Counted from the first letter of the stretch, positions 8,348 through 17,193 are shown. The stretch: DNA of 64,000 nt from Halomonas faecis (GCF_010993975.1 NZ_JAACZO010000032.1:1-64000); one strand, 5' to 3'. Made by a program: numbers and translations. The notes: generated from the letters alone by a model not told the origin.

Positions 8348-10063
8348 ATGGGCAGGATCGTTGCCGATAACATCGTCGATGCGCTGGAGCGTCACGGGGT
8401 CAGCGAGATCTTCGGCCAGAGCATTCCGTCGAAGGTGTTCCTGGCGGCCACCGCACGGGGCATACGCCAGGTGGGGTATCGCACCGAGAATGCCGGAGCG
8501 GCAATGGCGGATGCCTATGCGCGGGTTTCCGGCAAGGTGGCGGTCGTGGCGGCGCAGAACGGCCCGGCTGCCGCACTGCTCGTGCCCGGCCTTGCCGAAG
8601 CCTTCAAGGCTTCCATTCCCGTGGTGGCCCTGGTGCAGGACGTGGCCGTGCACAGTCGCGACAGGAATGCGTTCCAGGAACTCGATCACTTCCGTCTGTT
8701 TTCCGGGGTGGCCAAGTCGACTCGCCGCATCGAGTCGGCCGATCGCGTGGAGGACGCCATCGACATGGCTTTCGTCGAGGCCGCTTCGGGCAGGCCGGGG
8801 CCGGTGGTTCTGCTGGTGCCGGTGGACATCATCGACGAGCCGGCCGGGGAGGAGGCTGCGGCTTCCCCACGCCGCAATCGGTACGGTCGCTACCCATTGG
8901 ACAGGACGCTGGCGGACCCTGGCGCGATTGCCGGCGCGGCCGATCTGATCGCGTCGTCGCGCAGGCCGGTCGCCATCGTGGGCGGTGGTGTGCATACCGC
9001 CGGCGCTTACGCGGAAGTGGAAGCGCTTCAGAACCTGGGAGTGCCGGTGGCCACCACTGTGATGGGCAAGGGCGCGGTCGATGAGACCTCGCCGATGTCC
9101 GTCGGCGTGGTGGGTTACTTCATGGCGGCGCGCAGTCGCACGGAACGCCTGCGCTTCGTGGTCGAGGAGGCCGATCTCGTCCTGCTGGTGGGCAACCGGA
9201 CCAACCAGAACGGCACCGACAGCTGGAGCCTCTACCCCGAGGGAGCGACTTATATCCACATCGATGTCGATGGGCTGGAAGTCGGCCGCAACTATGAGGC
9301 CACGCGTCTGGTCGGCGATGCCAAGTTGACCCTTGGGGCCCTGACGCAGGCGCTGGGCGAGCGCGATCTGTCGGCCATGCAGAGCTGGTCCGCGATGGTG
9401 TCCGAGCGAATCGCTCACGAGCATGCCGCCTTCGACCGGCGCCTGGCCGAGGCAGTGACGCTTTCCGCCACGCCGATTCGGCCGGAGCGCATCCTGCGCG
9501 ACCTGGATGCCTGCCTGGATGCCGACAGCCTGGTGGTGGCGGATGCCAGCTACTCCTCGATCTGGGTGGCGAACTTCCTGACGGCCAGGAAACCCGGGCG
9601 GCGCTTCTTGACCCCCAGAGGACTGGCGGGTCTCGGCTGGGGCTTGCCCTTTGCCCTGGGAGCGAAAGCGGCAATGCCGGATGCGACGGTGCACTGTGTC
9701 ACCGGCGATGGAGGCTTTGGACACGTCTGGGCCGAAATGGAAACGGCGGTGCGCATGCAGTTACCGGTTATCATCACGGTGCTCAACAACCAGACGCTTG
9801 GCTATCAGATGCACTCCGAACTGGTGCTTCACGGGGACTACACCGATATCTGTCATTTTTCTCACGTAGACCATGCAGGCATTGCCAATGCCTGCGGGGT
9901 GCGAGGTGTCAGGATTACGCATCCTGACGACTATTTGGTTGAGCTGAGGAGGGCCATTGACGAGAAAGTACCCACGTTGCTGGAAGTCATGATAGATCCA
10001 GATGCATATCCGCCAATCACGAGCTTTCAAGGTAGCGAAACGTTACCGAACGGTAACCAATAA
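8348..10063 (+). CDS. ThDP-dependent enzyme of the acetolactate synthase / 2-oxoacid decarboxylase family
   Basis: This is a full-length (571 residues) three-domain ThDP enzyme. The N-terminal Pyr domain carries the cofactor-activating Glu (E47) in YRTENAGAAMADAYAR. The C-terminal PP domain has the motif GDGGFGHVWAEMETAVRMQL followed by VLNNQTLGY. A catabolic rather than biosynthetic role is likely, because no small regulatory subunit (IlvN/IlvH type) is present and the gene sits in a LacI-controlled cluster. Related catabolic members make or break C-C bonds next to carbonyls, including ring 1,2-diones. Start choice: ATG 8348 has an AGGGGG site five bases upstream; ATG 8333 overlaps the previous stop but has no ribosome site. 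Confidence 0.85.
   Translation: MGRIVADNIVDALERHGVSEIFGQSIPSKVFLAATARGIRQVGYRTENAGAAMADAYARVSGKVAVVAAQNGPAAALLVPGLAEAFKASIPVVALVQDVAVHSRDRNAFQELDHFRLFSGVAKSTRRIESADRVEDAIDMAFVEAASGRPGPVVLLVPVDIIDEPAGEEAAASPRRNRYGRYPLDRTLADPGAIAGAADLIASSRRPVAIVGGGVHTAGAYAEVEALQNLGVPVATTVMGKGAVDETSPMSVGVVGYFMAARSRTERLRFVVEEADLVLLVGNRTNQNGTDSWSLYPEGATYIHIDVDGLEVGRNYEATRLVGDAKLTLGALTQALGERDLSAMQSWSAMVSERIAHEHAAFDRRLAEAVTLSATPIRPERILRDLDACLDADSLVVADASYSSIWVANFLTARKPGRRFLTPRGLAGLGWGLPFALGAKAAMPDATVHCVTGDGGFGHVWAEMETAVRMQLPVIITVLNNQTLGYQMHSELVLHGDYTDICHFSHVDHAGIANACGVRGVRITHPDDYLVELRRAIDEKVPTLLEVMIDPDAYPPITSFQGSETLPNGNQ
10042..10057. other. Small inverted repeat at the end of the ThDP gene
   Basis: GTTACC and GGTAAC are separated by four bases and span the last codons of the ThDP gene, 45 bases before the binding-protein gene. 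It could be a weak stem-loop that raises binding-protein expression relative to the upstream genes, or a coincidence. Confidence 0.3.
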
Positions 10064-10101
10064 AAAGCTAAACATACAGTAATGATCAGGAGCATATGAC
10101 C

Positions 10102-11325
10102 ATGAAATACAATCACAAATTCCGCCGCACTGTCATCAGCAGCGTCGTTGCGACAGCCCTGCTCGGCGGTATCTCAGCCCCTGCCTTTGCCGAGGTGAAA
10201 TTCGGAGCGCTCTACCCACTGAGCGGCGGACTGGCGCTTCTCGGTGAAGAAAGCTATCGCGGCCTGGAGCTGGCAGTCGATCAGATCAATGCGAATGGTG
10301 GCGTCCAGGGCGAAACCGTCGTGCTCGAGACGGGCGATGCCGTGGACAACAACCAGGCGATCGGCGAAGCTCGCCGGCTGATCTCTCGTGAAGACGTCAA
10401 GGCGATCTTCGGTACCTATGCCTCTTCACGCTCCATCGCCGCCTCCCAGGTGGCCGAAATGAGCAAGGTGCCTTACTTCGAGCTGGGGGCCGTCGCCGAC
10501 GATGTCACGGAGCGCGGGCTGAACTACGTATTCCGCACCAACCCGACGGCCTATCACATGGCCGAGACCATCATCGAGATGCTGGTCGAAGGCATCGCTC
10601 CCGAGCTCGGCGTCGACCCGACCGAGCTGCGCATCGGCATCATCCATGAGGATTCCAACTACGGCTCGTCGGTGGGCAAACACCAGCGCGCGTTTGCCGA
10701 GGAGCATGGCCTCAACATCGTGATGGAAGAGCATTATCCGGCGTCATCCGTGGATATGTCTTCCATCGTGCTTTCACTGCAGGAAGAAGAGGTCGACGTC
10801 GTTCTGCAGACCTCCTATCAGGACGATTCGGTTCTGTTCCTTCGCCAGGCCAACGAGCGCGATTATCGTCCCAAGGCGATCATCGGCGGCGGCGGTGGCT
10901 ACTCGATGACGCCGACTGCCGAGGCAGTGGGGCACGATGTGATCGACGGTGTCTACGATGTCGACTTCACCCAGTACAACATCGACCCGGAATTCGCTCC
11001 CGGCATCGAGGACTTCGTGGCCTCCTATGAAGAGAAGTACGAGGAATCTCCCCGCTCTGGCCACTCCTTGATGAACTATGCCGGGGCCCTGGAACTGCTG
11101 CGTGCCATCGACGCGGGTAGCGGGTTCTCCGCCGATGAGATCAAGGAAGCCGTGCTGGCGATGGACGTCCCCGTTGGTGGAACGGCAGCCGGCATCGGCA
11201 TCAAGATCGGCGAGAACAACCAGAACGAGCGCGCCAGCATGATGGGTATGCAATGGCAGGATGGCGAGTTGGTTACCGTTTATCCGGAAGGCGCCAGCGT
11301 TGCCGACATGCGGACTAGCCAATAA
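10102..11325 (+). CDS. ABC transporter periplasmic binding protein, branched-chain amino acid type (LivK/Peripla_BP_6)
   Basis: This protein of 407 residues starts with a clear signal peptide (basic KYNHKFRRT, hydrophobic core, cleavage near AFAEVKFGAL). The mature part has the type I binding fold: FGALYPLSGGLALLGEESY, then a two-lobed body with YEEKYEESPRSGHSLMNY near the end. It captures the substrate in the periplasm for the permease and ATPase genes that follow. The LivK class also serves aromatic and alicyclic acids, amides and other small organics, so a branched-chain amino acid need not be the ligand. Start choice: ATG 10102 is nine bases from the AGGAG site; the in-frame ATG 10096 is only three bases from it. 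Confidence 0.9.
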   Translation: MKYNHKFRRTVISSVVATALLGGISAPAFAEVKFGALYPLSGGLALLGEESYRGLELAVDQINANGGVQGETVVLETGDAVDNNQAIGEARRLISREDVKAIFGTYASSRSIAASQVAEMSKVPYFELGAVADDVTERGLNYVFRTNPTAYHMAETIIEMLVEGIAPELGVDPTELRIGIIHEDSNYGSSVGKHQRAFAEEHGLNIVMEEHYPASSVDMSSIVLSLQEEEVDVVLQTSYQDDSVLFLRQANERDYRPKAIIGGGGGYSMTPTAEAVGHDVIDGVYDVDFTQYNIDPEFAPGIEDFVASYEEKYEESPRSGHSLMNYAGALELLRAIDAGSGFSADEIKEAVLAMDVPVGGTAAGIGIKIGENNQNERASMMGMQWQDGELVTVYPEGASVADMRTSQ

Positions 11326-11343
11326 TAACCCCGAGGTTACCAA

Positions 11344-12225
11344 ATGGAATTAATTATTAGCCTTGTCGTCAATGGGTTAATGCTTGGTAGCCTGTATGCC
11401 ATGGTCAGCGTCGGTTTGACGCTGATCTTTGGCATAACGAAGGTTATCAACTTTGCTCATGGCGAATTCATGATGATAGGGATGATGTTGACTTACATCA
11501 TCACGACCTATCTCGGCATTCACCCCTATTTGACGCTGGTCTTCATCATTCCCTTGTTGTTCGTATTGGGCATTTTCGTTCAGAAATTCCTGATAGAACC
11601 GCTCAAGGATTCGGATGAGCACATCCAGATCTTTGCAACGGTCGGCCTGTCGATCGCCATGATAAACCTGGTGTTGATGATCGCGGGTTCCGACAATTTC
11701 AACACGCCGTCCAGCGGCATGCGCCATACCCTGGGCTTGGGGCCGGCAACGGTGCTGACAGGACAGGTCGTCATCATGCTGTGCTCCATCTTCATGGTGG
11801 GTGGGCTGCATCTGTTCCTGACTCGGACGCAGATGGGGCGTGCCATTCGAGCCACCGCTCAGAACCGCAACGCTGCGCAGCTGATGGGCATCAATGTGTC
11901 GCGCATCAATATGGTGACATTCGGTATCGGTATCGCTTGCGTCGGTGTCGCTGCCGTTCTGCTGTCTCCGTTGTATCCCGTCAATGCCCAAACGGGGCAA
12001 AGCTTCGTCCTGATTGCTTTCGTGATCGTCGTCATGGGCGGATTGGGCAGCATCACTGGGGCTTTCTTTGCCGCCTTGATCATTGGCCTCGTGGATTCTT
12101 TTGCCGGCTTCTATCTGGGGTCGTCACTGAAGGATGTCGCGGTGTTCGGTATCTTCCTGCTGATCCTGATATTCCGCCCGTCCGGGCTGTTCGGCAAGGC
12201 AAGAAAACTGGCACACGTGTCTTGA
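11344..12225 (+). CDS. ABC transporter permease, LivH type
   Basis: This is a 293-residue inner-membrane permease with about eight hydrophobic segments. It opens with LIISLVVNGLMLGSLYAMVS and GLTLIFGITKVINFAHGEFM, the signature start of LivH permeases. It forms a heterodimeric channel with the permease half of the next gene. It lies 19 bases after the binding-protein gene with a GAGG ribosome site. Base composition of this and the previous gene is visibly more AT-rich than the neighbours. Confidence 0.9.
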   Translation: MELIISLVVNGLMLGSLYAMVSVGLTLIFGITKVINFAHGEFMMIGMMLTYIITTYLGIHPYLTLVFIIPLLFVLGIFVQKFLIEPLKDSDEHIQIFATVGLSIAMINLVLMIAGSDNFNTPSSGMRHTLGLGPATVLTGQVVIMLCSIFMVGGLHLFLTRTQMGRAIRATAQNRNAAQLMGINVSRINMVTFGIGIACVGVAAVLLSPLYPVNAQTGQSFVLIAFVIVVMGGLGSITGAFFAALIIGLVDSFAGFYLGSSLKDVAVFGIFLLILIFRPSGLFGKARKLAHVS

Positions 12226-12256
12226 GAAACGCTGTGGCGTCACCGGAGAAAGTGTC

Positions 12257-14092
12257 ATGAACGATAAGACGATATCCTCTGCACCGGCGAGGAGTCATGG
12301 GGGCGGTATGCAATGGTTTCTCAACAAGAAGATACTGTTCTTCATTACCCTGGCCAGCTTGATTCTCATCCCGATAGGTGTCGGCGATGATTACATCTAC
12401 CATATCTTCATCACCATCTGTCTGTTTGCCGGGCTGTCGACCGCCTGGAACATCGTGGGCGGCTATGCGGGGCAGCTCTCGCTAGGGCACGCGATCTACT
12501 ATGGCATCGGCGCCTACACGGGGATGCTGATGCTCAACGCGGGCGTTTCTCCCTGGATCAGCATGTTCGTCGGGGCCATTCTGGCCGCCGGGGTGGCGGT
12601 CGCCATCAGTTACCCCTGCTTCAAGCTGCATGGACCGTTCTATGCGCTTGCCTCCATTGCTTTTCTGGAGGTCTTTCATGTCATTTCGCTGAACTGGGTC
12701 GGCCTGACGGGCGGTGCCAATGGCGTGATGGTGCCCCTCGAGATGGGTTGGAGCACCATGATCTTCACCGAGCGGCTGCCTTCGCTGGTGATTGTATTCG
12801 GGTTGATGTCGTTTGCCCTCGCCGTTGCCTGGGCGATCCGCCGCAGCAAACTGGGTTTCCAGTTGATTGCCACCCGCGAGCGTGAGTCGGCTGCCAGGGG
12901 GGCTGCGATTCGTACCGTGCATGTGCGGTTGTATGCGGCGGCGATTTCCGCCGGTCTCACGGCCATGCTCGGGACGTTCCATGGTTCGTACCTGACGTTC
13001 ATCGAGCCCGAGTCGGCGTTCAATCTGACGTTTTCCATTCAGATCGTCCTGTTCGCCCTGGTGGGTGGGCTGGGCACCGTTTTCGGCCCGCTCTACGGCA
13101 CGATTCTGCTGGTGCCCATCACGGAGCTGGCGCGCGGCTGGCTGGGCTCCAGTGCCATCGGTCTGCATGGGTTCGTATACGGGGTCGTGCTGATTCTGGT
13201 AGTGCTGTTCATGCCGGATGGCATCATGAGCCTCATCCAGCGCTACCTGCCGACTTCCCGGGTTCGCCGCTTCGACACCAGCGTCGAGAGCCCCGTCGAT
13301 CACGTTCACCTGGACGACATCAGGAAGCCCGCGCGCCCGCCGATCGGCGACGTGGTGCTCAAGGTCGAACACCTCGACAAGCACTTTGGTGGCCTGCACG
13401 TCACCAACGATGTCTCCTTCGACCTGCACAAGGGCGAAGTGCTGGGCATCATCGGGCCCAACGGGGCCGGCAAGACGACGGTCTTCAACATGATTTCCGG
13501 CTTCTTGCGTGCCGACTCCGGCTCGGTAGCGGTGCTCGGCGAGGACGGCCACTTCGTTTCTCCGAAAACGCCCGGTGCCTTTGCCAGGAGCGGTGTCGGC
13601 CGGACCTTCCAGATCGTTCAGCCTTTCGCGGCCATGACGGTGGAAGAGAACATCATGGTGGGTGCCTTCCATCGCTTTCGCTCGGTGGAGGAGTGTCGCA
13701 AGGCGGCACGTGAGATCGCCTACGAACTCGGGTTGTATCGCTTTCTGGACGAAGAGGCCAGAAATCTTCCCATCGGCGGTCTCAAGCGCCTCGAGGTGGC
13801 CCGCGTCATGGCGATGCGTCCGCGCATTCTGCTGTTGGATGAGGTAATGGCCGGCATCAACCCCGCCGACCTCAGGGAAGCCATCGAACTGATCAAGGTG
13901 ATTCGTAACAGCGGCATCAGCATCATTGCCATCGAACACGTGATGCAGGCTGTCATGGAGCTCTCGGACCGCGTGATCGTGATCAGTTCCGGCGAGATTC
14001 TCGCGCAAGGCAAGCCGGAGGAAGTGGTGAAGAACGAGGCTGTCATTGAGGCCTATCTCGGCAAGGAGGCGTCCGATGCTTCGACTGAATAA
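12257..14092 (+). CDS. Fused ABC permease-ATPase (LivM-LivG type)
   Basis: One uninterrupted 611-residue frame carries two proteins that are often separate. Residues 1 to about 330 form a LivM permease (YAGQLSLGHAIYYGIGAYTG, about ten membrane segments). After a linker of about 40 residues the ATPase half begins at VLKVEHLDKHFGGLHVTNDV. It has Walker A in GPNGAGKTTVFN (near 400), signature-like IGGLKRLEVARVMAM, and Walker B RILLLDEVMAGINP, in which the usual DEP is DEV. The LivG hallmark GVGRTFQIVQPF is present. The fusion fixes permease and ATPase one to one, so with the separate LivF the ATPase pair stays heterodimeric. The stop overlaps the next gene. Confidence 0.9.
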   Translation: MNDKTISSAPARSHGGGMQWFLNKKILFFITLASLILIPIGVGDDYIYHIFITICLFAGLSTAWNIVGGYAGQLSLGHAIYYGIGAYTGMLMLNAGVSPWISMFVGAILAAGVAVAISYPCFKLHGPFYALASIAFLEVFHVISLNWVGLTGGANGVMVPLEMGWSTMIFTERLPSLVIVFGLMSFALAVAWAIRRSKLGFQLIATRERESAARGAAIRTVHVRLYAAAISAGLTAMLGTFHGSYLTFIEPESAFNLTFSIQIVLFALVGGLGTVFGPLYGTILLVPITELARGWLGSSAIGLHGFVYGVVLILVVLFMPDGIMSLIQRYLPTSRVRRFDTSVESPVDHVHLDDIRKPARPPIGDVVLKVEHLDKHFGGLHVTNDVSFDLHKGEVLGIIGPNGAGKTTVFNMISGFLRADSGSVAVLGEDGHFVSPKTPGAFARSGVGRTFQIVQPFAAMTVEENIMVGAFHRFRSVEECRKAAREIAYELGLYRFLDEEARNLPIGGLKRLEVARVMAMRPRILLLDEVMAGINPADLREAIELIKVIRNSGISIIAIEHVMQAVMELSDRVIVISSGEILAQGKPEEVVKNEAVIEAYLGKEASDASTE

Positions 14093-14780
14093 TGTGACGG
14101 CCGGCTATGGTGCTACCACGATCCTGCACGATATCTCGCTGGAGGTGAGCGAAGGTGAAGTCGTCACCATCGTGGGGGGCAACGGTGCCGGCAAGACGAC
14201 CACCCTGAGAACGGTGTCCGGCTTGATCGAGGCTACCGCCGGGAGCATCACCTTCGAAGGCGAGGACATTACCCACTTGCCGGCGCATCAGGTGGTGAAC
14301 CGCGGGATCACGCTGATCCCCGAGGCGCGTCAGCTCTTTCCGGAAATGACCGTGCTCGAGAACATCCAGATGGGCGCGTATCGTCCGGCGGCAAAGACTC
14401 GATACGACCAGCGACTGGAAGAGGTGCTGACGCTGTTTCCCCGCGTGAAAGAGCGCCTGCATCAGCAGGCGGAATCGCTGTCGGGCGGTGAGCAGCAGAT
14501 GGTCGCCATCGCGCGTGGGATGATGGCCTGTCCCAAGCTGATGATGTTCGATGAGCCCTCCCTGGGGTTGGCGCCGATCGTCGTCTCCCAGGTCTTCGAC
14601 GTGGTCAAGCGGATTGCCGAGAGCGGCACGACGGTGTTGATCGTCGAACAGAACGTGTATCAGACGCTCAAGGTCGCCGACAGGGCCTACGTCATCGAGA
14701 ACGGAAGAATCGTGATGGATGGCCAGGCGGAAGAACTGATGGGCGATGACCACATTCGAAAAGCCTATCTGGGGATTTGA
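14076..14780 (+). CDS. ABC transporter ATPase, LivF type
   Basis: This 234-residue ATPase has Walker A GGNGAGKTTTLRTVSG, signature LSGGEQQMVAIARGM and Walker B LMMFDEPSLGLAP. The C-terminal HIRKAYLGI is the typical LivF ending. The ATG at 14076 has an AAGGAGG site six bases upstream inside the end of the permease-ATPase fusion, giving a 17-base overlap and probable translational coupling. It completes the importer as the second ATP-binding subunit. Confidence 0.92.
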   Translation: MLRLNNVTAGYGATTILHDISLEVSEGEVVTIVGGNGAGKTTTLRTVSGLIEATAGSITFEGEDITHLPAHQVVNRGITLIPEARQLFPEMTVLENIQMGAYRPAAKTRYDQRLEEVLTLFPRVKERLHQQAESLSGGEQQMVAIARGMMACPKLMMFDEPSLGLAPIVVSQVFDVVKRIAESGTTVLIVEQNVYQTLKVADRAYVIENGRIVMDGQAEELMGDDHIRKAYLGI

Positions 14781-14783
14781 CAC

Positions 14784-15581
14784 ATGGCACTAGAGAGTTC
14801 TTTACGCTATCGACCCAGCCATGCCGGTCGACATGTGCTCGTCACCGGCGGCGGCGCCGGCATTGGTCGGGCCATTGCCATGGCGTTTGCGTCGCGTGGT
14901 GCCAATGTCTCGGTCATGGACTGGTCGGCCGATAGCGCCCAGGAGGTGTGCGATGCCATCCGGGAAGCGGGAAGAGGCGATGCCTATCCGTTGTCGGTCG
15001 ACGTTTCCGATTACGCCGCGGTCGAACGCGGCGTGAGAGAGGCGGAAGCCCACTTTGGCGCCCCCGTCGATAGCGTGGTCAACAATGCCGGGATATCTCC
15101 CAAGCATGGCGGCCTGCCGGCCTCCGTCTGTGACATGGCGCCGGAAGAGTGGAATCGGGTGGTGGGGGTCAATCTGACGGGGGCCTTCAATACCATCCGC
15201 GCGGTGGGTGATGGTATGCGTCGTGCGCGGCGGGGCCACATCGTCAATATGTCCTCCGTTGCCGGCAAGACGCACTCGCCCGTGGTGGCATGCCATTACG
15301 CGGCGACCAAGTCGGCGATCATCGGTTTCACCAAGCACCTGGCGGCCGAACTGGGGCCTTACGACATTCGCGTCAATGCGATTGCCCCGGGGCGGATCGA
15401 GACGCCGATGGTGCTTGCGGTGGATACCGCCATCAACGATGAGCAGGTTCGCCTGACGCCGCTCGGTCGCCTGGGCAAGCCGGATGAAGTCGCGGACCTG
15501 GCGCTGTATCTGACGTCGGACGAGTCGAGTTTCGTCACGGGGCAGACCATCGATGTCGCCGGTGGGCTTTACATGACTTGA
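14784..15581 (+). CDS. Short-chain dehydrogenase/reductase (SDR, FabG-like)
   Basis: This is a classical 265-residue SDR. The NAD(P) motif is VTGGGAGIGRAIAMAFASRG, followed by NNAG, the catalytic Ser in NMSSVAG and the YxxxK pair in HYAATKSAIIGF. The ending VTGQTIDVAGGLYMT is normal. It starts three bases after livF and is the last gene of the LacI-controlled run, so it probably oxidises or reduces a hydroxyl group of the imported compound. Acidic residues after the glycine motif (SVMDWSADS) favour NAD over NADP. Confidence 0.88.
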   Translation: MALESSLRYRPSHAGRHVLVTGGGAGIGRAIAMAFASRGANVSVMDWSADSAQEVCDAIREAGRGDAYPLSVDVSDYAAVERGVREAEAHFGAPVDSVVNNAGISPKHGGLPASVCDMAPEEWNRVVGVNLTGAFNTIRAVGDGMRRARRGHIVNMSSVAGKTHSPVVACHYAATKSAIIGFTKHLAAELGPYDIRVNAIAPGRIETPMVLAVDTAINDEQVRLTPLGRLGKPDEVADLALYLTSDESSFVTGQTIDVAGGLYMT

Positions 15582-15594
15582 TGCCACTCTACCG

Positions 15595-16326
15595 TCAATC
15601 GGCGGGCGTCAGGTAGATGCGCAGCCGCTGGGCGGCGTTGTCGAGGTGATGAGCGGCGGCAGCCCGGGCGCCTTCGGCGTCCTGGGCGGCAATGGCCTTG
15701 AAGATCGCCTCGTGCTCATGCTGCACGCGCTTGACCATGTCCTGGCTGCGAGCGGTGTTCTCGCGAGCGGTGCGGATCAGGTTACGGACGCGCGACTCCA
15801 GGAATTCGCCGAAGCTGATGAAGTAGGCGTTGTGGGTGGCCTGGAGAATGGCACGATGGAACTTCATGTCCTCTTCGACCCCATTGCGATTTTCCCGAAT
15901 GGCGATTTCCAGCCCATCGAGATGCTGGCGGATGGCGTCGAGGTCGCTGGGGGAGCGGTGGGTGGCGGCCTGCTCGGTGGCCGCCACTTCCAGGGCCATG
16001 AGGAATTGAAACAGGTCGGCAAGGTCTTCCTTGTCTTCGAAGCTGGGCTCGAGACGGAAGACCGAGGCGCCTTGCGGGTTGACGAAGTGCCCGCGCCCCT
16101 GCTGCGAGATCACCAGGCCGTCCGACTTCAGGATGGAGACGGCTTCTCGAATCACCGGGCGGCTGACGCCATAGGCTTCGGCGAGCTCCTGCTGGGTGGG
16201 CAAGCGCTTGCCCGGCTCGATGCTGCCGCTTTCGATGGACGTTCTGATGCGCTTGGCCACTTCGTCCGGCAGGGAGTGGCCGCGTGCGATGGTGCTTGAA
16301 GGTGCTGTGTTCATCATGGCGTCCAT
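15595..16326 (-). CDS. GntR-family regulator, FadR/FCD subfamily
   Basis: This 243-residue regulator has an N-terminal winged helix (LPDEVAKRIRTSIESGSIEPG, LPTQQELAEAYGVSRPVIRE, LKSDGLVISQQGRGHFV). It is followed by an all-helical FCD domain whose metal/ligand residues appear in MKFHRAILQAT and HEHEAIFKAI. Such regulators sense small carboxylates or sugar acids. It is transcribed with the SDR gene at 16374-17108. The best candidate operators are the TTGTCAT/ATGACAA repeats at 17142-17193 in the divergent promoter. Start choice: ATG 16326 is the first of three close Met codons (16326, 16317, 16314). Confidence 0.88.
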   Translation of the reverse strand: MDAMMNTAPSSTIARGHSLPDEVAKRIRTSIESGSIEPGKRLPTQQELAEAYGVSRPVIREAVSILKSDGLVISQQGRGHFVNPQGASVFRLEPSFEDKEDLADLFQFLMALEVAATEQAATHRSPSDLDAIRQHLDGLEIAIRENRNGVEEDMKFHRAILQATHNAYFISFGEFLESRVRNLIRTARENTARSQDMVKRVQHEHEAIFKAIAAQDAEGARAAAAHHLDNAAQRLRIYLTPAD

Positions 16327-16373
16327 TGCGAAAGAAGGCGGCGCTCTTCGGCCGAGAAGCGCGCCTTCGTGTG

Positions 16374-17108
16374 TCAGTTGATATAGAGCCCGCCATTGAC
16401 CTGGAGGCTTTCTCCGGTCATGAAGCTGGCCGCATCGCTGCACAAGAAGTCGACGACGCTGGCGATTTCATCGGGCCGGCCCAGGCGCTGCAAGGGGGTG
16501 GTGCCGATCATGGCCTGGCGTTTGGCGGCATCCAGCGACTCCATCATCCGCGTATCGATGAGTCCCGGCGATATGGCATTGACGCGAGTGCGCGGCGCGA
16601 GCTCCTGGGCCAGTGACCGGGTGAGCGTCAGTACGCCGCCTTTCGCCGCCGCATAGGGCGTATGGTTCAGGCTGCCTCGCTGGCCGGCCAGCGAGGCGAT
16701 GTTGACGATCGAACTGCCCTCGCTCAAGAGCGGCCGCAAGGCCTGGATGGTGAAGAAGACACCGTCCAGGTTGATGGCCATGCTCTTTCTCCAATCCGCT
16801 TCGCCGATCTCCGCCAGCGACAGGTGCTGGTAGAGACCGGCGCCGGTGACGATGTAGTCCACCTGTCCGAAAGCCTCTCGACATGCCTCGGCAACGCGCT
16901 CGGCGTCCTCCATCTTAGCGACATCGTGACGAATGGCCAGGCAGTCGGGCTCGCCGCCCAGCGTGGCGGCGAAGCGCTCGAGGCTCGCCTCGTCGATGTC
17001 GGTCAGTACTAACTTGATGTTTCGCTTGCTGAAAAACAGGGCGATTTGCTGGGAAATCTCCCCGGCGGCACCGGTGATGACGGCGACTCGTTGGCGTTGT
17101 TGTGGCAT
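16374..17108 (-). CDS. SDR-family oxidoreductase with a degenerate glycine motif
   Basis: This 244-residue SDR keeps the catalytic YAAAK pair and the Ser in NIASLAGQRGS. The NAD-binding motif, normally TGxxxGIG, reads VITGAAGEISQQIALFF, so the last glycine pair is lost, and the usual NNAG reads VTGAGLYQ. The rest of the fold is intact (INAISPGLID-type segment, C-terminal LQVNGGLYIN). It could bind cofactor differently or have weak activity. It lies 48 bases upstream of the GntR gene on the same strand and is divergent from another SDR. Confidence 0.82.
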   Translation of the reverse strand: MPQQRQRVAVITGAAGEISQQIALFFSKRNIKLVLTDIDEASLERFAATLGGEPDCLAIRHDVAKMEDAERVAEACREAFGQVDYIVTGAGLYQHLSLAEIGEADWRKSMAINLDGVFFTIQALRPLLSEGSSIVNIASLAGQRGSLNHTPYAAAKGGVLTLTRSLAQELAPRTRVNAISPGLIDTRMMESLDAAKRQAMIGTTPLQRLGRPDEIASVVDFLCSDAASFMTGESLQVNGGLYIN

Positions 17109-17141
17109 GACGGGTTCTCTGTGAATTCGACTAAAGTTGCG

Positions 17142-17160
17142 TTGTCATGTCGTATGACAA
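17142..17160. promoter_or_regulatory. Putative GntR operator A (TTGTCAT-N5-ATGACAA)
   Basis: A perfect inverted repeat with seven-base arms lies 34 bases before the start of the reverse-strand SDR gene, in the divergent promoter region. FadR-type GntR operators commonly have GT and AC steps in arms like these. It is the best candidate site for the regulator at 15595-16326. Confidence 0.6.
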
Positions 17161-17183
17161 GTTTCATCTTAGCCGAACGTAAG

Positions 17184-17193
17184 GTCATATGAC
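17184..17193. promoter_or_regulatory. Putative GntR operator B (GTCATATGAC)
   Basis: A second palindrome sharing the GTCAT/ATGAC arms of operator A but without the five-base spacer. It continues to the right as ATGACAAC, also like operator A. It lies 72 bases before the forward SDR gene. Confidence 0.5.
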
